Below are positions 16,267-24,851 of a DNA stretch of 50,435 nt, piece after piece; the first letter of the stretch is position 1; each line of letters starts with the position of its first letter. The notes under the pieces are model-generated. The model did not search any database, was not told the DNA's origin, and worked only from the letters and a program-made list of their open reading frames with translations. A program made the translations under genes and the position numbers. Source of the stretch: MedAcidi-G1 sp002713545 (lineage in GTDB: Bacteria > Actinomycetota > Acidimicrobiia > Acidimicrobiales > MedAcidi-G1); the NCBI GenBank assembly GCA_964013895.1, contig CAXGYF010000010.1, positions 1-50,435 on the forward strand, read 5' to 3'.

Positions 16267-16853
16267 CAGATCGTAAAGCTTCTATAGAAAGAAAAACTAA
16301 AGAAACTGATATTGAGGTCACAGTTGCTCTTGACGGAGGAGACTCTTCAATTGATACTGGAATACCTTTCTTTACTCACATGCTTGAGCAATTGGCTAAA
16401 CACTCAGGTATGGGTCTTTTTGTTAAATCAGTTGGCGATCTAGAGGTTGATGCCCATCACACGGTAGAAGACGTAGGTATTTCAATAGGAGAAGCGTTCA
16501 ATAATGCGCTTGGTGGAAAACTTGGGATTAAGAGGTTTTCATCAGTAAGTGTTCCTTTAGATGAAGCGCTAATAGACGTAGCACTTGATATTTCAGGTCG
16601 AGCTTTTTGTAATTATGAAATTGACTTTCCGGGCGAAAAAATACTAGGGGATCCACCTTTTGACCCACAATTAATGGAGGAGTTCTGGAGGGCTTTCACG
16701 GCGGCATCAAAAATAACTCTTCATATTTCATTGGTGCGTGGTAAAAACACCCATCACATTGTTGAAGCTACATTTAAAGGGGTGGCAAGAGCCTTAAGAG
16801 ATGCAATAAAAATTGAGGGCGCCGATCTTCCTTCAACGAAAGGATCCTTGTGA
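16263..16853 (+). CDS. hisB: Imidazoleglycerol-phosphate dehydratase
   Basis: It dehydrates imidazole-glycerol phosphate to imidazole-acetol phosphate. The two internal manganese-binding repeats are visible: DAHHTVEDVGISIG and THHIVEATFKGVARAL. The length of 196 aa shows the monofunctional form without the phosphatase domain of the enterobacterial fusion. It overlaps hisC by 4 nt (ATGA) and hisH by 4 nt (GTGA), so translation is tightly coupled. Histidinol-phosphate phosphatase is not encoded in this window. Confidence 0.97.
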   Translation: MTDRKASIERKTKETDIEVTVALDGGDSSIDTGIPFFTHMLEQLAKHSGMGLFVKSVGDLEVDAHHTVEDVGISIGEAFNNALGGKLGIKRFSSVSVPLDEALIDVALDISGRAFCNYEIDFPGEKILGDPPFDPQLMEEFWRAFTAASKITLHISLVRGKNTHHIVEATFKGVARALRDAIKIEGADLPSTKGSL

Positions 16854-17488
16854 CCCTTCGGCCATCGGTCGCGATATTTGATTACGGAATCGGAAATTTA
16901 AGATCAGCACAGAAAGCTCTTGAATTTGCTGGCGCAGAAGTAACTCTTACTAATGACAAGTCAATTCTAAAAGAATCTGATGGGGTGGTTCTACCTGGTG
17001 TAGGAGCATTTGGAAGGTGCGCAGAAGCGTTAATAGACAGTGACCTGTTTGCTTTAGCGGCTGCAATGGCTAAAGAAGCTGCTTCAGGGTGTAAACCATT
17101 TTTAGGAATTTGTATAGGAATGCAGCTTTTGTATAACGGAAGCGATGAATCTCGCGGAACAAAGGGCCTAGGGGTTATTGATGAGCAAGTCAGAGCAATA
17201 AAGGGCGAAGTAAAAATTCCTCAAATGCAATGGAATAAGTTGAACTGTGACTTCACACACCCGATGTTCAATGGAATTGAAGAAGATCCGTGGGTCTATT
17301 TCGTGCATAGTTATTCGGCACCAATAACGCAAGAAAGTATTGCTTCCTGTGACTATGGTGAGGATCTTAATGCTGCGATTGCTGTAAACAACTTGTGGGC
17401 GACACAGTTCCATCCTGAAAAATCTGGAAAAACTGGCATAACGGTTTTAAAAAATTTTCTTTCTATATTGAACAGCGATTACACATGA
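16850..17488 (+). CDS. hisH: Imidazole glycerol phosphate synthase, glutaminase subunit
   Basis: This class I glutamine amidotransferase supplies ammonia to HisF. The nucleophile is C88 in FLGICIGMQLL, and the His-Glu pair is in QFHPEKSG near the C terminus. The oxyanion region is LPGVGAFG. It has 212 aa and a GTG start inside the hisB stop. HisA lies between hisH and hisF, so the two partner subunits are encoded on the same transcript but not adjacently. Confidence 0.96.
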   Translation: MTLRPSVAIFDYGIGNLRSAQKALEFAGAEVTLTNDKSILKESDGVVLPGVGAFGRCAEALIDSDLFALAAAMAKEAASGCKPFLGICIGMQLLYNGSDESRGTKGLGVIDEQVRAIKGEVKIPQMQWNKLNCDFTHPMFNGIEEDPWVYFVHSYSAPITQESIASCDYGEDLNAAIAVNNLWATQFHPEKSGKTGITVLKNFLSILNSDYT

Positions 17489-18219
17489 AAAAAAATGTAT
17501 TTCCAGCTATTGATCTAATTGATGGTAAATGCGTCCGTCTTTTGCAAGGTGAGTATTCGCATGAAACTCAATACAGCGATGACCCAGTTGGTCAGGCTTT
17601 GTATTTTCAAGAAGAAGGCGCGTCATGGCTTCATGTCGTAGATCTGGACGCAGCTAAAACAGGAATCGCGAATAATTCTTCGGTAATTGAAGAAATTATT
17701 TCCAGATTAGATATATCTGTACAAGTAGGGGGAGGAATTCGCGACATGAAAGACGTCCGTTCTGTTTTTGAATTCGGCGCTACTCGTATTGTTATTGGCA
17801 CAGCAGCTATAGAGAATCCATCTTTACTCGAAGAGGCATCTTCAATTGGCAGAGTAGCGGTTGCTGTGGACTTGAGAGGCAACAAGGTAGCCGTTCATGG
17901 TTGGCAGACAGAAACGGAGTTATCTTGTGAAGACCTTTTTGGGAGATGTGAGAAATTGGGTATTGACGCCTATATTGTTACGCATATCGAGAGAGACGGC
18001 ACTTTAGAAGGGCCAGACATTGATGCTTATAGGAACGTTATTTCAGCAACAACAAAGGATGTGATTGCGTCCGGCGGCGTGGGTTCAACTGCTGATCTGA
18101 GAGCTTTGAGTGAATTAGAAGTCAACGGAAGAAGTCTCAGTGGTGTGATTGTAGGGCGTGCTTTTTACGAAGGTGAGCTCTCTCTGTCTCAGGCCATTGA
18201 AACTTTTGAATCAAAATGA
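17485..18219 (+). CDS. hisA: ProFAR isomerase HisA
   Basis: This is a (beta/alpha)8 barrel isomerase converting ProFAR to PRFAR. Catalytic aspartates D10 (PAIDLIDGKCVRL) and D129 (AVDLRG) are present, as are the phosphate loops VGGGIRD and ASGGVGS. Many actinobacteria lack trpF and use a dual-function HisA (PriA). Here a separate trpF lies 4 kb downstream in the same gene block, so a plain HisA is the simpler reading. It overlaps hisH and hisF by 4 nt each. Confidence 0.95.
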   Translation: MKKNVFPAIDLIDGKCVRLLQGEYSHETQYSDDPVGQALYFQEEGASWLHVVDLDAAKTGIANNSSVIEEIISRLDISVQVGGGIRDMKDVRSVFEFGATRIVIGTAAIENPSLLEEASSIGRVAVAVDLRGNKVAVHGWQTETELSCEDLFGRCEKLGIDAYIVTHIERDGTLEGPDIDAYRNVISATTKDVIASGGVGSTADLRALSELEVNGRSLSGVIVGRAFYEGELSLSQAIETFESK

Positions 18220-18983
18220 GATCGATACGTATCATCCCATGTTTGGACGTTGATGAGGGTCGAGTTGTTAAAGGGGTTAATTTTGTTGATTTGCGTGACG
18301 CAGGAGATCCGGTCGAACTGGCTTCTGTGTATAACTCCCAAGGTGCGGACGAAATAGTCTTTTTAGATATTACCGCCTCATCAGATTCCCGTGAAACACT
18401 CCATGAAGTTGTAAGAAGAACAGCTGAAGAAATATTTATACCGTTCACTGTCGGTGGAGGTATTCGTTCCGTTGAAGATGCAAGGCAAATTCTACGACTT
18501 GGGGCAGACAAAGTGTCACTAAATACTGCTGCCGTTATTAGACCAGATTTGATAAGTGATGTCGCTAAAGAATTCGGCAATCAATGTGTGGTGGTGGCTG
18601 TCGATTCAAGACGAAGTGATAAAACCTCTTGTGGGTTTGAAGTTTTCACACACGGTGGGCGAGAAGAGACTGGTTTAAGTCTGCTTGATTGGGTACGTGA
18701 AGCAGTCGAAAAAGGTGCAGGTGAAATTCTTTTAACGTCTATGGATAGAGATGGAACAAAAGACGGTTTTGATATTCAAATGCTTAAATTGGTGAGTGAG
18801 GAAGTGTCGGTGCCTCTAATAGCAAGTGGAGGTGCTGGGACTTTAAAAGACATGGTGGATGGAGCACTGTTGGGTAATGCTGATGCACTTTTAGCTGCTT
18901 CAATATTTCATTTCGGGGAATTGACAGTTTCCGAAGTTAAAAAAGAATTGTTAAAAGCCGGTTTAACCGTGAGAGGTGCTTAA
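18216..18983 (+). CDS. hisF: Imidazole glycerol phosphate synthase, cyclase subunit
   Basis: It forms imidazole-glycerol phosphate and AICAR from PRFAR using ammonia from HisH. The barrel has the catalytic acids D11 (IPCLDVDEGRVVKG) and D130 (VVAVDSRR), the exact family positions. Phosphate loops are TVGGGIRSVEDAR and IASGGAGTLKD. The length is 255 aa. It overlaps hisA by 4 nt and the GroES-like gene by 8 nt if that gene starts at its GTG. Confidence 0.97.
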   Translation: MRSIRIIPCLDVDEGRVVKGVNFVDLRDAGDPVELASVYNSQGADEIVFLDITASSDSRETLHEVVRRTAEEIFIPFTVGGGIRSVEDARQILRLGADKVSLNTAAVIRPDLISDVAKEFGNQCVVVAVDSRRSDKTSCGFEVFTHGGREETGLSLLDWVREAVEKGAGEILLTSMDRDGTKDGFDIQMLKLVSEEVSVPLIASGGAGTLKDMVDGALLGNADALLAASIFHFGELTVSEVKKELLKAGLTVRGA

Positions 18984-19368
18984 TCAGGTTGCCGATACCG
19001 TAATTCCTGTGAATGATTCAAAAGTAATTAAAATGCCTGGTCCCAGTGAAGATGAAGGTCTTCCAATAAAAATGCTGAATGATCGAATTTTGGTTCAGAT
19101 TGATGACGAAGATGGTGAGAGGAGATCGACGGGAGGAATACTGATACCTGCGACTGCTCAGATGGGGAAACGTTTAGCATGGGCTGAAATAGTTGCTGTA
19201 GGACCCAATGTTCGTTCGATGGAAGTTGCTGACAGAGTCCTTTTCAACCCAGAAGACAGGTATGAAGTTGAAGTAAGAGGTCTCGACTACATTATTTTAC
19301 GAGAGCGCGATATTCACGCGGTCGCCTCGAAACGTCTCGAAGAGGGCAGCACAGGACTTTATCTGTAA
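18976..19368 (+). CDS. GroES-family (Cpn10-like) protein
   Basis: The core (residues about 32-115) reads as a GroES fold: MLNDRILVQIDDEDG, then a mobile-loop-like stretch ERRSTGGILIPATAQMGK, then AEIVAVGPNV, VADRVLFNPEDRYEVEV and YIILRERDIHAV. Compared with ordinary GroES (about 97 aa) it has about 30 extra N-terminal residues, if it starts at GTG 18976, and a short C-terminal tail. It resembles the second GroES-like type I recall from actinobacteria rather than the one paired with groEL; groEL is not in the window. The start may instead be ATG 19033. The location between hisF and hisI is unexplained. Confidence 0.8.
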   Translation: MLNQVADTVIPVNDSKVIKMPGPSEDEGLPIKMLNDRILVQIDDEDGERRSTGGILIPATAQMGKRLAWAEIVAVGPNVRSMEVADRVLFNPEDRYEVEVRGLDYIILRERDIHAVASKRLEEGSTGLYL

Positions 19369-19399
19369 TATTTATTTCATTTTTACCGTTTCAGAATCA

Positions 19400-19411
19400 T
19401 AGACTTATGTA
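19400..19411 (+). promoter_or_regulatory. Leaderless-type promoter of hisI
   Basis: TAGACT (19400-19405), a common actinobacterial -10, is followed by TATGTA and the ATG at 19412. This suggests a second transcription start inside the his-trp block. Confidence 0.5.
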
Positions 19412-19783
19412 ATGGAGTCTCAAAAAGGTAAGTCATTCAATATAGATGAAGAAGAAATTTCGCGTATAAGTTTTAACTCTGAAGGATTAGTTCCTGCAAT
19501 CATTCAAGAGGAAAGTTCGGGAAAAGTTTTAATGATGGCATGGATGAATGAACAATCTCTCAGAGAGACTCTTTCTACCGGTAGAACTTGGTTCTGGAGT
19601 AGGAGTCGTCAGGAGTACTGGTGCAAAGGTGAAACCTCTGGCGACAGGCAATTTGTTCAAAAAGCTTTTTACGATTGTGATTGCGATACCTTGCTTTTTT
19701 CGGTAATTCAGGAGGGTAAAGGAGCTTGCCATACAGGGGAGTTCTCATGTTTCTTTACCCCTTTTGGTTCTAGTGCAAACTAA
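19412..19783 (+). CDS. hisI: Phosphoribosyl-AMP cyclohydrolase
   Basis: It opens the purine ring of PR-AMP in the third histidine step. Family motifs include VLMMAWMNEQSL, GRTWFWSRSRQEYWCKGETSG, and the metal-binding DCDCDTLLF with the late Cys-His pair GACHTGEFSCFF. The 123 aa show the single-domain form without HisE, which is not in the window. It has its own leaderless-type promoter 6 nt before the ATG, 43 nt after the GroES-like gene. Its 3' end overlaps the start of trpE. Confidence 0.96.
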   Translation: MESQKGKSFNIDEEEISRISFNSEGLVPAIIQEESSGKVLMMAWMNEQSLRETLSTGRTWFWSRSRQEYWCKGETSGDRQFVQKAFYDCDCDTLLFSVIQEGKGACHTGEFSCFFTPFGSSAN

Positions 19784-21299
19784 TTTAAAGATTTCACCAT
19801 CTTTTAGTGACTTCCAGCAAATGGCTGGAAAATATAACATAATTCCCGTTTGGGCTGAGATTCTCGCGGACCTTACAACACCGGTAGCACTTTTTAATCG
19901 TTGCATTGGCGACAATGAAGGTTTCTTGCTCGAAAGTGTTGATCGCGGAGAGCATTGGGGTCGATGGTCCTTTATAGGGGGCAAACCCTTAGCAACGATC
20001 AGTAAAGAAAATGATGAGATTCATATAGAAGGTTCATTGCCAGTTGTGGTTGACCCAGAAATGGGTTTGTTGGAACTTTTAAGCGATTTGTTAGATGCAT
20101 TTCAGACTCCACCTATTGAGGATTTTCCACCTTTGCATGGTGGACTAGTGGGATATTTAGGCTATGACATAGTGCGCGAAGTGGAAAATTTATCTAATAC
20201 CCCCGCAGATGACAAACACTTGCCAGACGCAAAACTTTCAGTAATAGGCGATTTGATTGCAATTGACCACTGGAAGCAGAGAGCTTTTCTGATTTCAAAT
20301 ATCTTAATTAATGATCAAGAAGATGACATTTCTTTTGAAGAAAAATACCGAAATGCAGTGAAAAGATTAGAAGACTTAGCGAAGTCTGGAGCTATAGGCT
20401 CAGAGGAACCTTTGATGTTTCCGCCTCCTTCAGATGAAGATCTGCCAGAAGCAATATCAACTTTCCAAACTGATCAATTTTGTTTGGCTGTAGAAGCCGC
20501 AAAAGAACACATAATAAACGGAGATATTTTCCAAGTGGTTTTGTCGCAAAGATTTGACGTGGAGTTAGACGCAGACCCTTTCGATGTGTATCGGGTCTTG
20601 CGGCAAATAAATCCCAGTCCTTACATGTATTTTTTTCGTTACGACGAACTCACAATCGTCGGAGCTTCTCCCGAGCCAATGGTTCGTTTAATTGAAGGAA
20701 AGGTTTTTTCACGACCTATAGCAGGAACTAGAAAAAGAGGAAAAACTGATGAAGAAGATCGTCTTTTTGCTGCGGAGCTTAAAGAAGATCCTAAGGAATT
20801 AGCAGAGCACGTAATGCTTCTTGATTTGGCAAGAAATGATCTTGGTCGGGTAGTCGAATTTGGAACAGAGACAGTTGATGAGACTATGACACTGGAAAAA
20901 TATAGTCACGTTATGCATTTGACTAGCCAGGTTTCTGGAGATCTTCGAAATGACATGGGTCCAATTGATGTTTTGAAAGCCACTCTGCCAGCCGGAACCG
21001 TATCGGGTGCCCCTAAAGTTAGAGCGATGCAAATAATTGATTCTCTAGAACCGACAAAACGTGGACCATATGCAGGAGTTGTTGGTTATTTTGATTTTTC
21101 CGGAAATATCGATACGGCAATAACAATACGAACGATGATCGTAAAAGATGGAGTTGCTTCGGTTCAGGCCGGAGCAGGAATAGTTGCGGATAGTGACCCT
21201 CACGCCGAAGATCGAGAATGCCGGAACAAAGCCCGTGCGCTGCTTGGAGCAATACCTGCGGCTCGCAGAATGACAAGCCAACGGCAAAGTCAAAAGTAA
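19773..21299 (+). CDS. trpE: Anthranilate synthase component I
   Basis: It converts chorismate to anthranilate with ammonia from TrpG, which is not here. The N-terminal feedback region keeps FLLESVDRGEHWGRWSF, whose LLES motif binds tryptophan, so feedback inhibition is expected. Catalytic-domain motifs include SPEPMVRL, RPIAGTRKRG, DLARNDLGRV and LPAGTVSGAPKVRAM. The start is placed at GTG 19773, overlapping hisI by 11 nt, because the family normally has about 15 residues before the VPVW-like segment (IIPVWAEIL). A TTG at 19764 is also in frame. PabB is excluded by the LLES region and by the adjacent trp genes. Confidence 0.95.
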   Translation: MQTNLKISPSFSDFQQMAGKYNIIPVWAEILADLTTPVALFNRCIGDNEGFLLESVDRGEHWGRWSFIGGKPLATISKENDEIHIEGSLPVVVDPEMGLLELLSDLLDAFQTPPIEDFPPLHGGLVGYLGYDIVREVENLSNTPADDKHLPDAKLSVIGDLIAIDHWKQRAFLISNILINDQEDDISFEEKYRNAVKRLEDLAKSGAIGSEEPLMFPPPSDEDLPEAISTFQTDQFCLAVEAAKEHIINGDIFQVVLSQRFDVELDADPFDVYRVLRQINPSPYMYFFRYDELTIVGASPEPMVRLIEGKVFSRPIAGTRKRGKTDEEDRLFAAELKEDPKELAEHVMLLDLARNDLGRVVEFGTETVDETMTLEKYSHVMHLTSQVSGDLRNDMGPIDVLKATLPAGTVSGAPKVRAMQIIDSLEPTKRGPYAGVVGYFDFSGNIDTAITIRTMIVKDGVASVQAGAGIVADSDPHAEDRECRNKARALLGAIPAARRMTSQRQSQK

Positions 21300-21327
21300 G
21301 CTTTTTGTATAAGGGTGATTTAAACCG

Positions 21328-22128
21328 ATGACTTACTTGCAGAAAATTTTAGATTTACATCGTTTAAACGCTAAAAACGATAAACGAAGCTTTGAACTGT
21401 TGTACGAGGAGGCAAGTAGAATCGGCCCCACTAGGGGATTTAAGAAAGAGTTAACTAGGCATTCTGAAAAAGGAATAGCTGTAATCGCGGAGATTAAGAG
21501 AAGGTCCCCATCAAAAGGCGACTTATTCGCAAACCTCGACCCAGGTGTATTAGCTGCAGAGTATGAAAGTGGCGGAGCAGCTGCAATTTCTGTTTTGACA
21601 GATAAAGAAAATTTTGGTGGCTCTGATAAGGATTTAATCGAAGCATCAAAATCAGTAAAAATACCGGTACTGAGAAAAGATTTTACGGTTGATCAGCGTG
21701 ATATTTGCGACGCAAGAATAATGGGAGCCGATGCTGTTTTATTGATAGTTTCTGCTCTTGATCGATACGAACTTAAAGATTTTATAGAACTCTCAATAGA
21801 GCTTGATATGGATCCATTAGTTGAGGTGCATGATGAGAAAGAACTAGAGCAGGCTTTATCAGTTGAGGCGAAATTGATTGGAGTCAATCAAAGAGATTTG
21901 AAATCATTTGAAGTTGATCCATTAAAAGCTACGGCTTTAATGTCAAAAATTCCTGAATCTGTAACAGCTGTAGCTGAGTCTGGTATCGATGGAGGTGAAA
22001 GTGCACGCAATCTTATGCGAGTTGGATACTCCGCCTTATTGGTGGGAGAGTTATTAGTTAAATCAAATGACCGGATGAAAACACTTTCTGAACTTAATAA
22101 TAAATTTGATGAAAAAAGTTATGAGTAA
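21328..22128 (+). CDS. trpC: Indole-3-glycerol phosphate synthase
   Basis: It closes CdRP to indole-3-glycerol phosphate. The barrel shows the catalytic motifs AVIAEIKRRSPSKG, VLRKDFTVD, LVEVHDEKEL, IGVNQRDLKSFEVD and AESGI. The length of 266 aa is normal. It begins 28 nt after trpE with AAGGGTGA about 9 nt before the ATG, and overlaps trpF. It is a stand-alone enzyme, not fused to trpF. Confidence 0.97.
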   Translation: MTYLQKILDLHRLNAKNDKRSFELLYEEASRIGPTRGFKKELTRHSEKGIAVIAEIKRRSPSKGDLFANLDPGVLAAEYESGGAAAISVLTDKENFGGSDKDLIEASKSVKIPVLRKDFTVDQRDICDARIMGADAVLLIVSALDRYELKDFIELSIELDMDPLVEVHDEKELEQALSVEAKLIGVNQRDLKSFEVDPLKATALMSKIPESVTAVAESGIDGGESARNLMRVGYSALLVGELLVKSNDRMKTLSELNNKFDEKSYE

Positions 22129-22762
22129 TACAGGAGTGTCGAAAATTTTTGTGAAAATTTGTGGTATCACTAATCGAGATGACGCATTCTTAGCTGTTGG
22201 CTTGGGTTGTGATGCTCTTGGCTTTAATTTCGTTGCTACCTCAAAGCGAAAGGTGGAAATTGAGTTTGTAAAAAATGTTGTGAAAGAACTGCCAAATGGA
22301 GTTATGAGTGTTGGAATCTTTAGTGATTTAACTCCCTTAGAGATACTGCGAATAGTTGAAGCAACCGGTCTTAATGCTGCACAAATGCATGGAAATGAAA
22401 CTTTTCAAGATTGTCAATTGGTCGCAAAGAACGTTCCCTTTACGATCAAAGCCCTTACTGCTGATTCACCAAATTTGGTTAATTTTGAAGATTTTGGTGT
22501 GGATTTTTTACTGCTTGACTCGGATACTCCTGGTGAAGGAAAGAAATTCAATTGGAACCTATCAACAGATATGGTAAAAAATGAAAGATTACTTTTGGCG
22601 GGTGGACTTGACGTGGAAAATTTGCTTGATGGAATTGAAAGGTTCTCTCCTTTTGGCGTTGATGTTGCTACTGGAGTGGAATTTGAACCCGGGCGTAAAG
22701 ACCCTGAGCTCCTGAAAATTTTTATTGAAACTGCTAAGTCAATTAGAACAAAAACAGAATAA
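22121..22762 (+). CDS. trpF: Phosphoribosylanthranilate isomerase
   Basis: It isomerises PRA to CdRP. The N terminus has FVKICGITNRDDA, with the catalytic Cys. The general acid Asp lies in FLLLDSDTPGEGKKFNW, and LLAGGLDVENL plus GVDVATGVE complete the phosphate-binding end. Several starts are possible (TTG 22106, ATG 22109, ATG 22121, GTG 22136); ATG 22121 gives the shortest overlap with trpC (8 nt) among the ATG choices. Its presence is notable for an actinobacterium, because many lack trpF and rely on PriA. Confidence 0.92.
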   Translation: MSNTGVSKIFVKICGITNRDDAFLAVGLGCDALGFNFVATSKRKVEIEFVKNVVKELPNGVMSVGIFSDLTPLEILRIVEATGLNAAQMHGNETFQDCQLVAKNVPFTIKALTADSPNLVNFEDFGVDFLLLDSDTPGEGKKFNWNLSTDMVKNERLLLAGGLDVENLLDGIERFSPFGVDVATGVEFEPGRKDPELLKIFIETAKSIRTKTE

Positions 22763-22770
22763 TATTTTTC

Positions 22771-22783
22771 TAGACTGGACAGT
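22771..22783 (+). promoter_or_regulatory. Leaderless-type promoter of trpB
   Basis: TAGACT (22771-22776) is followed by 7 nt and the ATG at 22784; there is no Shine-Dalgarno. This would let trpBA be expressed apart from the upstream genes. Confidence 0.45.
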
Positions 22784-23941
22784 ATGAGCTTAAAAAATCC
22801 CAATGAAAATGGAAGGTTTGGACCTTTTGGAGGAAGATACATTCCAGAAACTTTAGTTCCGGCGTGCAATGAACTTGAAAAATCTTTTATTGACGCTTGG
22901 AGTGATGACTCATTTCGCCGAGAATTAGACTCTCTTCTTTCTGACTATGCAGGTAGACCCTCACCTGTAACTGAGTGCTTTAATCTTTCTACTGAACTTA
23001 ACTGCAGATTGTTGCTGAAACGGGAAGATCTAAATCATACCGGTTCCCACAAAATCAATAATGTTTTGGGTCAGGCTTTACTCGCTAAGAGAATGGGAAA
23101 AAAACGTTTAGTGGCGGAGACAGGAGCCGGTCAACACGGGGTGGCTACAGCTACGGCAGCTGCTCTTTTAAATATGGAATGCTGCGTGTACATGGGTGAA
23201 GTAGATGTGCAACGACAAGAGTTGAATGTTTTTCGAATGAAATTGTTAGGGGCGGAAGTAAAAAGCGTTGAATCCGGGAGTAGAACTCTAAAAGATGCAG
23301 TGAATGATGCAATGCGCGACTGGGTAGCAACTGTTGAGGACTCCTACTATTGCTTAGGTTCAGTTATGGGTCCGCATCCATATCCATGGATGGTCAGAAC
23401 ATTTCATGAGGTCATCGGAACAGAAGCAAGGATGCAAACAGAAGAAATACTTGGAACTACCCCCGATGTTGTTTGTGCTTGCATTGGCGGTGGCTCTAAT
23501 GCCATTGGTATTTTTTCTGGCTTTGTTGATAGTGAGGCGGAACTAATTGGAGTTGAGCCAGCCGGTGGAGCTGCAATCGAAAGAGGTGTTCCGGGAGTAG
23601 TGCATGGGATGGAGTCATTTTTGATGCAAGATGAATTTGGTCAAGTTTTAGAGGCAGAATCGATAAGCGCCGGATTGGATTATCCGGGCGTTGGGCCTGA
23701 ACACAGTTATCTTTCTTCGACTGGAAGAGCCCGTTACGAGTCGGTTACTGATGCTGAAGTGATAGAAGCTTTTCAATTGTTGAGTCGCACAGAGGGTCTA
23801 ATCCCAGCTTTAGAACCTGCACATGCACTCGCATGGATCTCGCGAGAACGTGAATACCTAAAAGGTAAAACTGTTCTATTGAATCTTTCCGGTCGAGGGG
23901 ATAAGGATGTTGGTCAGATGATGGAAATTTTGAATGTCTGA
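22784..23941 (+). CDS. trpB: Tryptophan synthase beta subunit
   Basis: This PLP enzyme condenses indole with serine. The N terminus is typical (GRFGPFGGRYIPETL). The PLP lysine is K90 in HTGSHKINN, followed by AETGAGQHGVATATAAA and the phosphate loop CIGGGSNAIG. It has 385 aa and belongs to the TrpB1 type that partners TrpA. It overlaps trpA by 8 nt. A leaderless-type -10 lies directly upstream within the 21-nt gap after trpF. Confidence 0.97.
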   Translation: MSLKNPNENGRFGPFGGRYIPETLVPACNELEKSFIDAWSDDSFRRELDSLLSDYAGRPSPVTECFNLSTELNCRLLLKREDLNHTGSHKINNVLGQALLAKRMGKKRLVAETGAGQHGVATATAAALLNMECCVYMGEVDVQRQELNVFRMKLLGAEVKSVESGSRTLKDAVNDAMRDWVATVEDSYYCLGSVMGPHPYPWMVRTFHEVIGTEARMQTEEILGTTPDVVCACIGGGSNAIGIFSGFVDSEAELIGVEPAGGAAIERGVPGVVHGMESFLMQDEFGQVLEAESISAGLDYPGVGPEHSYLSSTGRARYESVTDAEVIEAFQLLSRTEGLIPALEPAHALAWISREREYLKGKTVLLNLSGRGDKDVGQMMEILNV

Positions 23942-24722
23942 GAATCTCCAGATCGAGACGATTCTTCAAAAAAAAATAGATACCGGAAAGAAGGCACTAG
24001 TCGTTTATATAACAGGTGGATTAGGAAATGAGTGGATCCAGACGATGCATTCTGTTATAGATGCCGGCGCAGACGTAGTCGAAATTGGAATTCCATTCTC
24101 TGACCCAGTGATGGATGGTCCCGTAATCCAATTGGCTAATGAATCCTCAATGAAATCTGGCACCACACCCGTGAGTATCCTGAATGACTTAAGAGGAGAA
24201 AATCCTGCGGCGCCTCTTGCTGCAATGACTTACTACAATCTTGCCTACAGGATGGGTCATGAAAGGTTTGCTTCAGGTCTTTCTTCGGCTGGAATATCTG
24301 GCTGCATACTTCCTGATTTACCCTTGGAAGAGTTAGATGCTTGGTCGGACTCGGCCGCAAAGTCAAATATTGAAACAATTTTGTTAGCTGCTCCCACGAC
24401 ACCCGATGAGAGACTTTCTGAAATATGCGAAAGAAGTTATGGATTCGTTTATGCAGTTGGGCTTCTGGGAGTGACCGGAGTGCGTTCTGAACTCGCTGAT
24501 AGCGCAATTAAGATCGCATCTCGCTTAAAAAAAGTAACTTCGAAACCTGTTTTAGTAGGCGTGGGGATTGGTAATCCTGAACAAGCTGTGAAGGCTTCAG
24601 AAGTTAGTGATGGTGTCATCGTAGGGTCAGCTGTTGTTCAAGAAATGATCGATGGTTCTTCGCCAGAAAAGGTGGGAGAATTGGTTGCAACATTTAGAAA
24701 TTCTTTAGATAAGAATTGCTAA
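23934..24722 (+). CDS. trpA: Tryptophan synthase alpha subunit
   Basis: It cleaves indole-3-glycerol phosphate to indole, which is channelled to TrpB. Catalytic acids are E50 and D61 in VVEIGIPFSDPVMDGP. The flexible loop region VYAVGLLGVTGVR and phosphate loop GVGIGNPEQA are also present. The length is 262 aa. It is the last gene of the his-trp block, followed by an AT-rich terminator candidate. Confidence 0.97.
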   Translation: MSENLQIETILQKKIDTGKKALVVYITGGLGNEWIQTMHSVIDAGADVVEIGIPFSDPVMDGPVIQLANESSMKSGTTPVSILNDLRGENPAAPLAAMTYYNLAYRMGHERFASGLSSAGISGCILPDLPLEELDAWSDSAAKSNIETILLAAPTTPDERLSEICERSYGFVYAVGLLGVTGVRSELADSAIKIASRLKKVTSKPVLVGVGIGNPEQAVKASEVSDGVIVGSAVVQEMIDGSSPEKVGELVATFRNSLDKNC

Positions 24723-24759
24723 AAATCAGGACTTTTGAAATTTTCTGACGAAAACGGTA

Positions 24760-24790
24760 AAAAAAGCATAAATTAAGGCTTTTTTATAAA
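24760..24790 (+). terminator. Terminator candidate after trpA
   Basis: AAAAAAGC (24760-24767) pairs with GCTTTTTT (24778-24785) around a 10-nt loop; the T-run forms the second arm itself. The stem is AT-rich and therefore weak. Beyond it the 24791-24851 stretch holds only a TTGACT (24819-24824), a possible -35 for the HU gene without a good -10. Confidence 0.45.
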
Positions 24791-24851
24791 AAAACCCCTT
24801 TAAAACGGGCTTAAATGCTTGACTTTGCCTCCGAAAACGTGTCGCGTGGCG

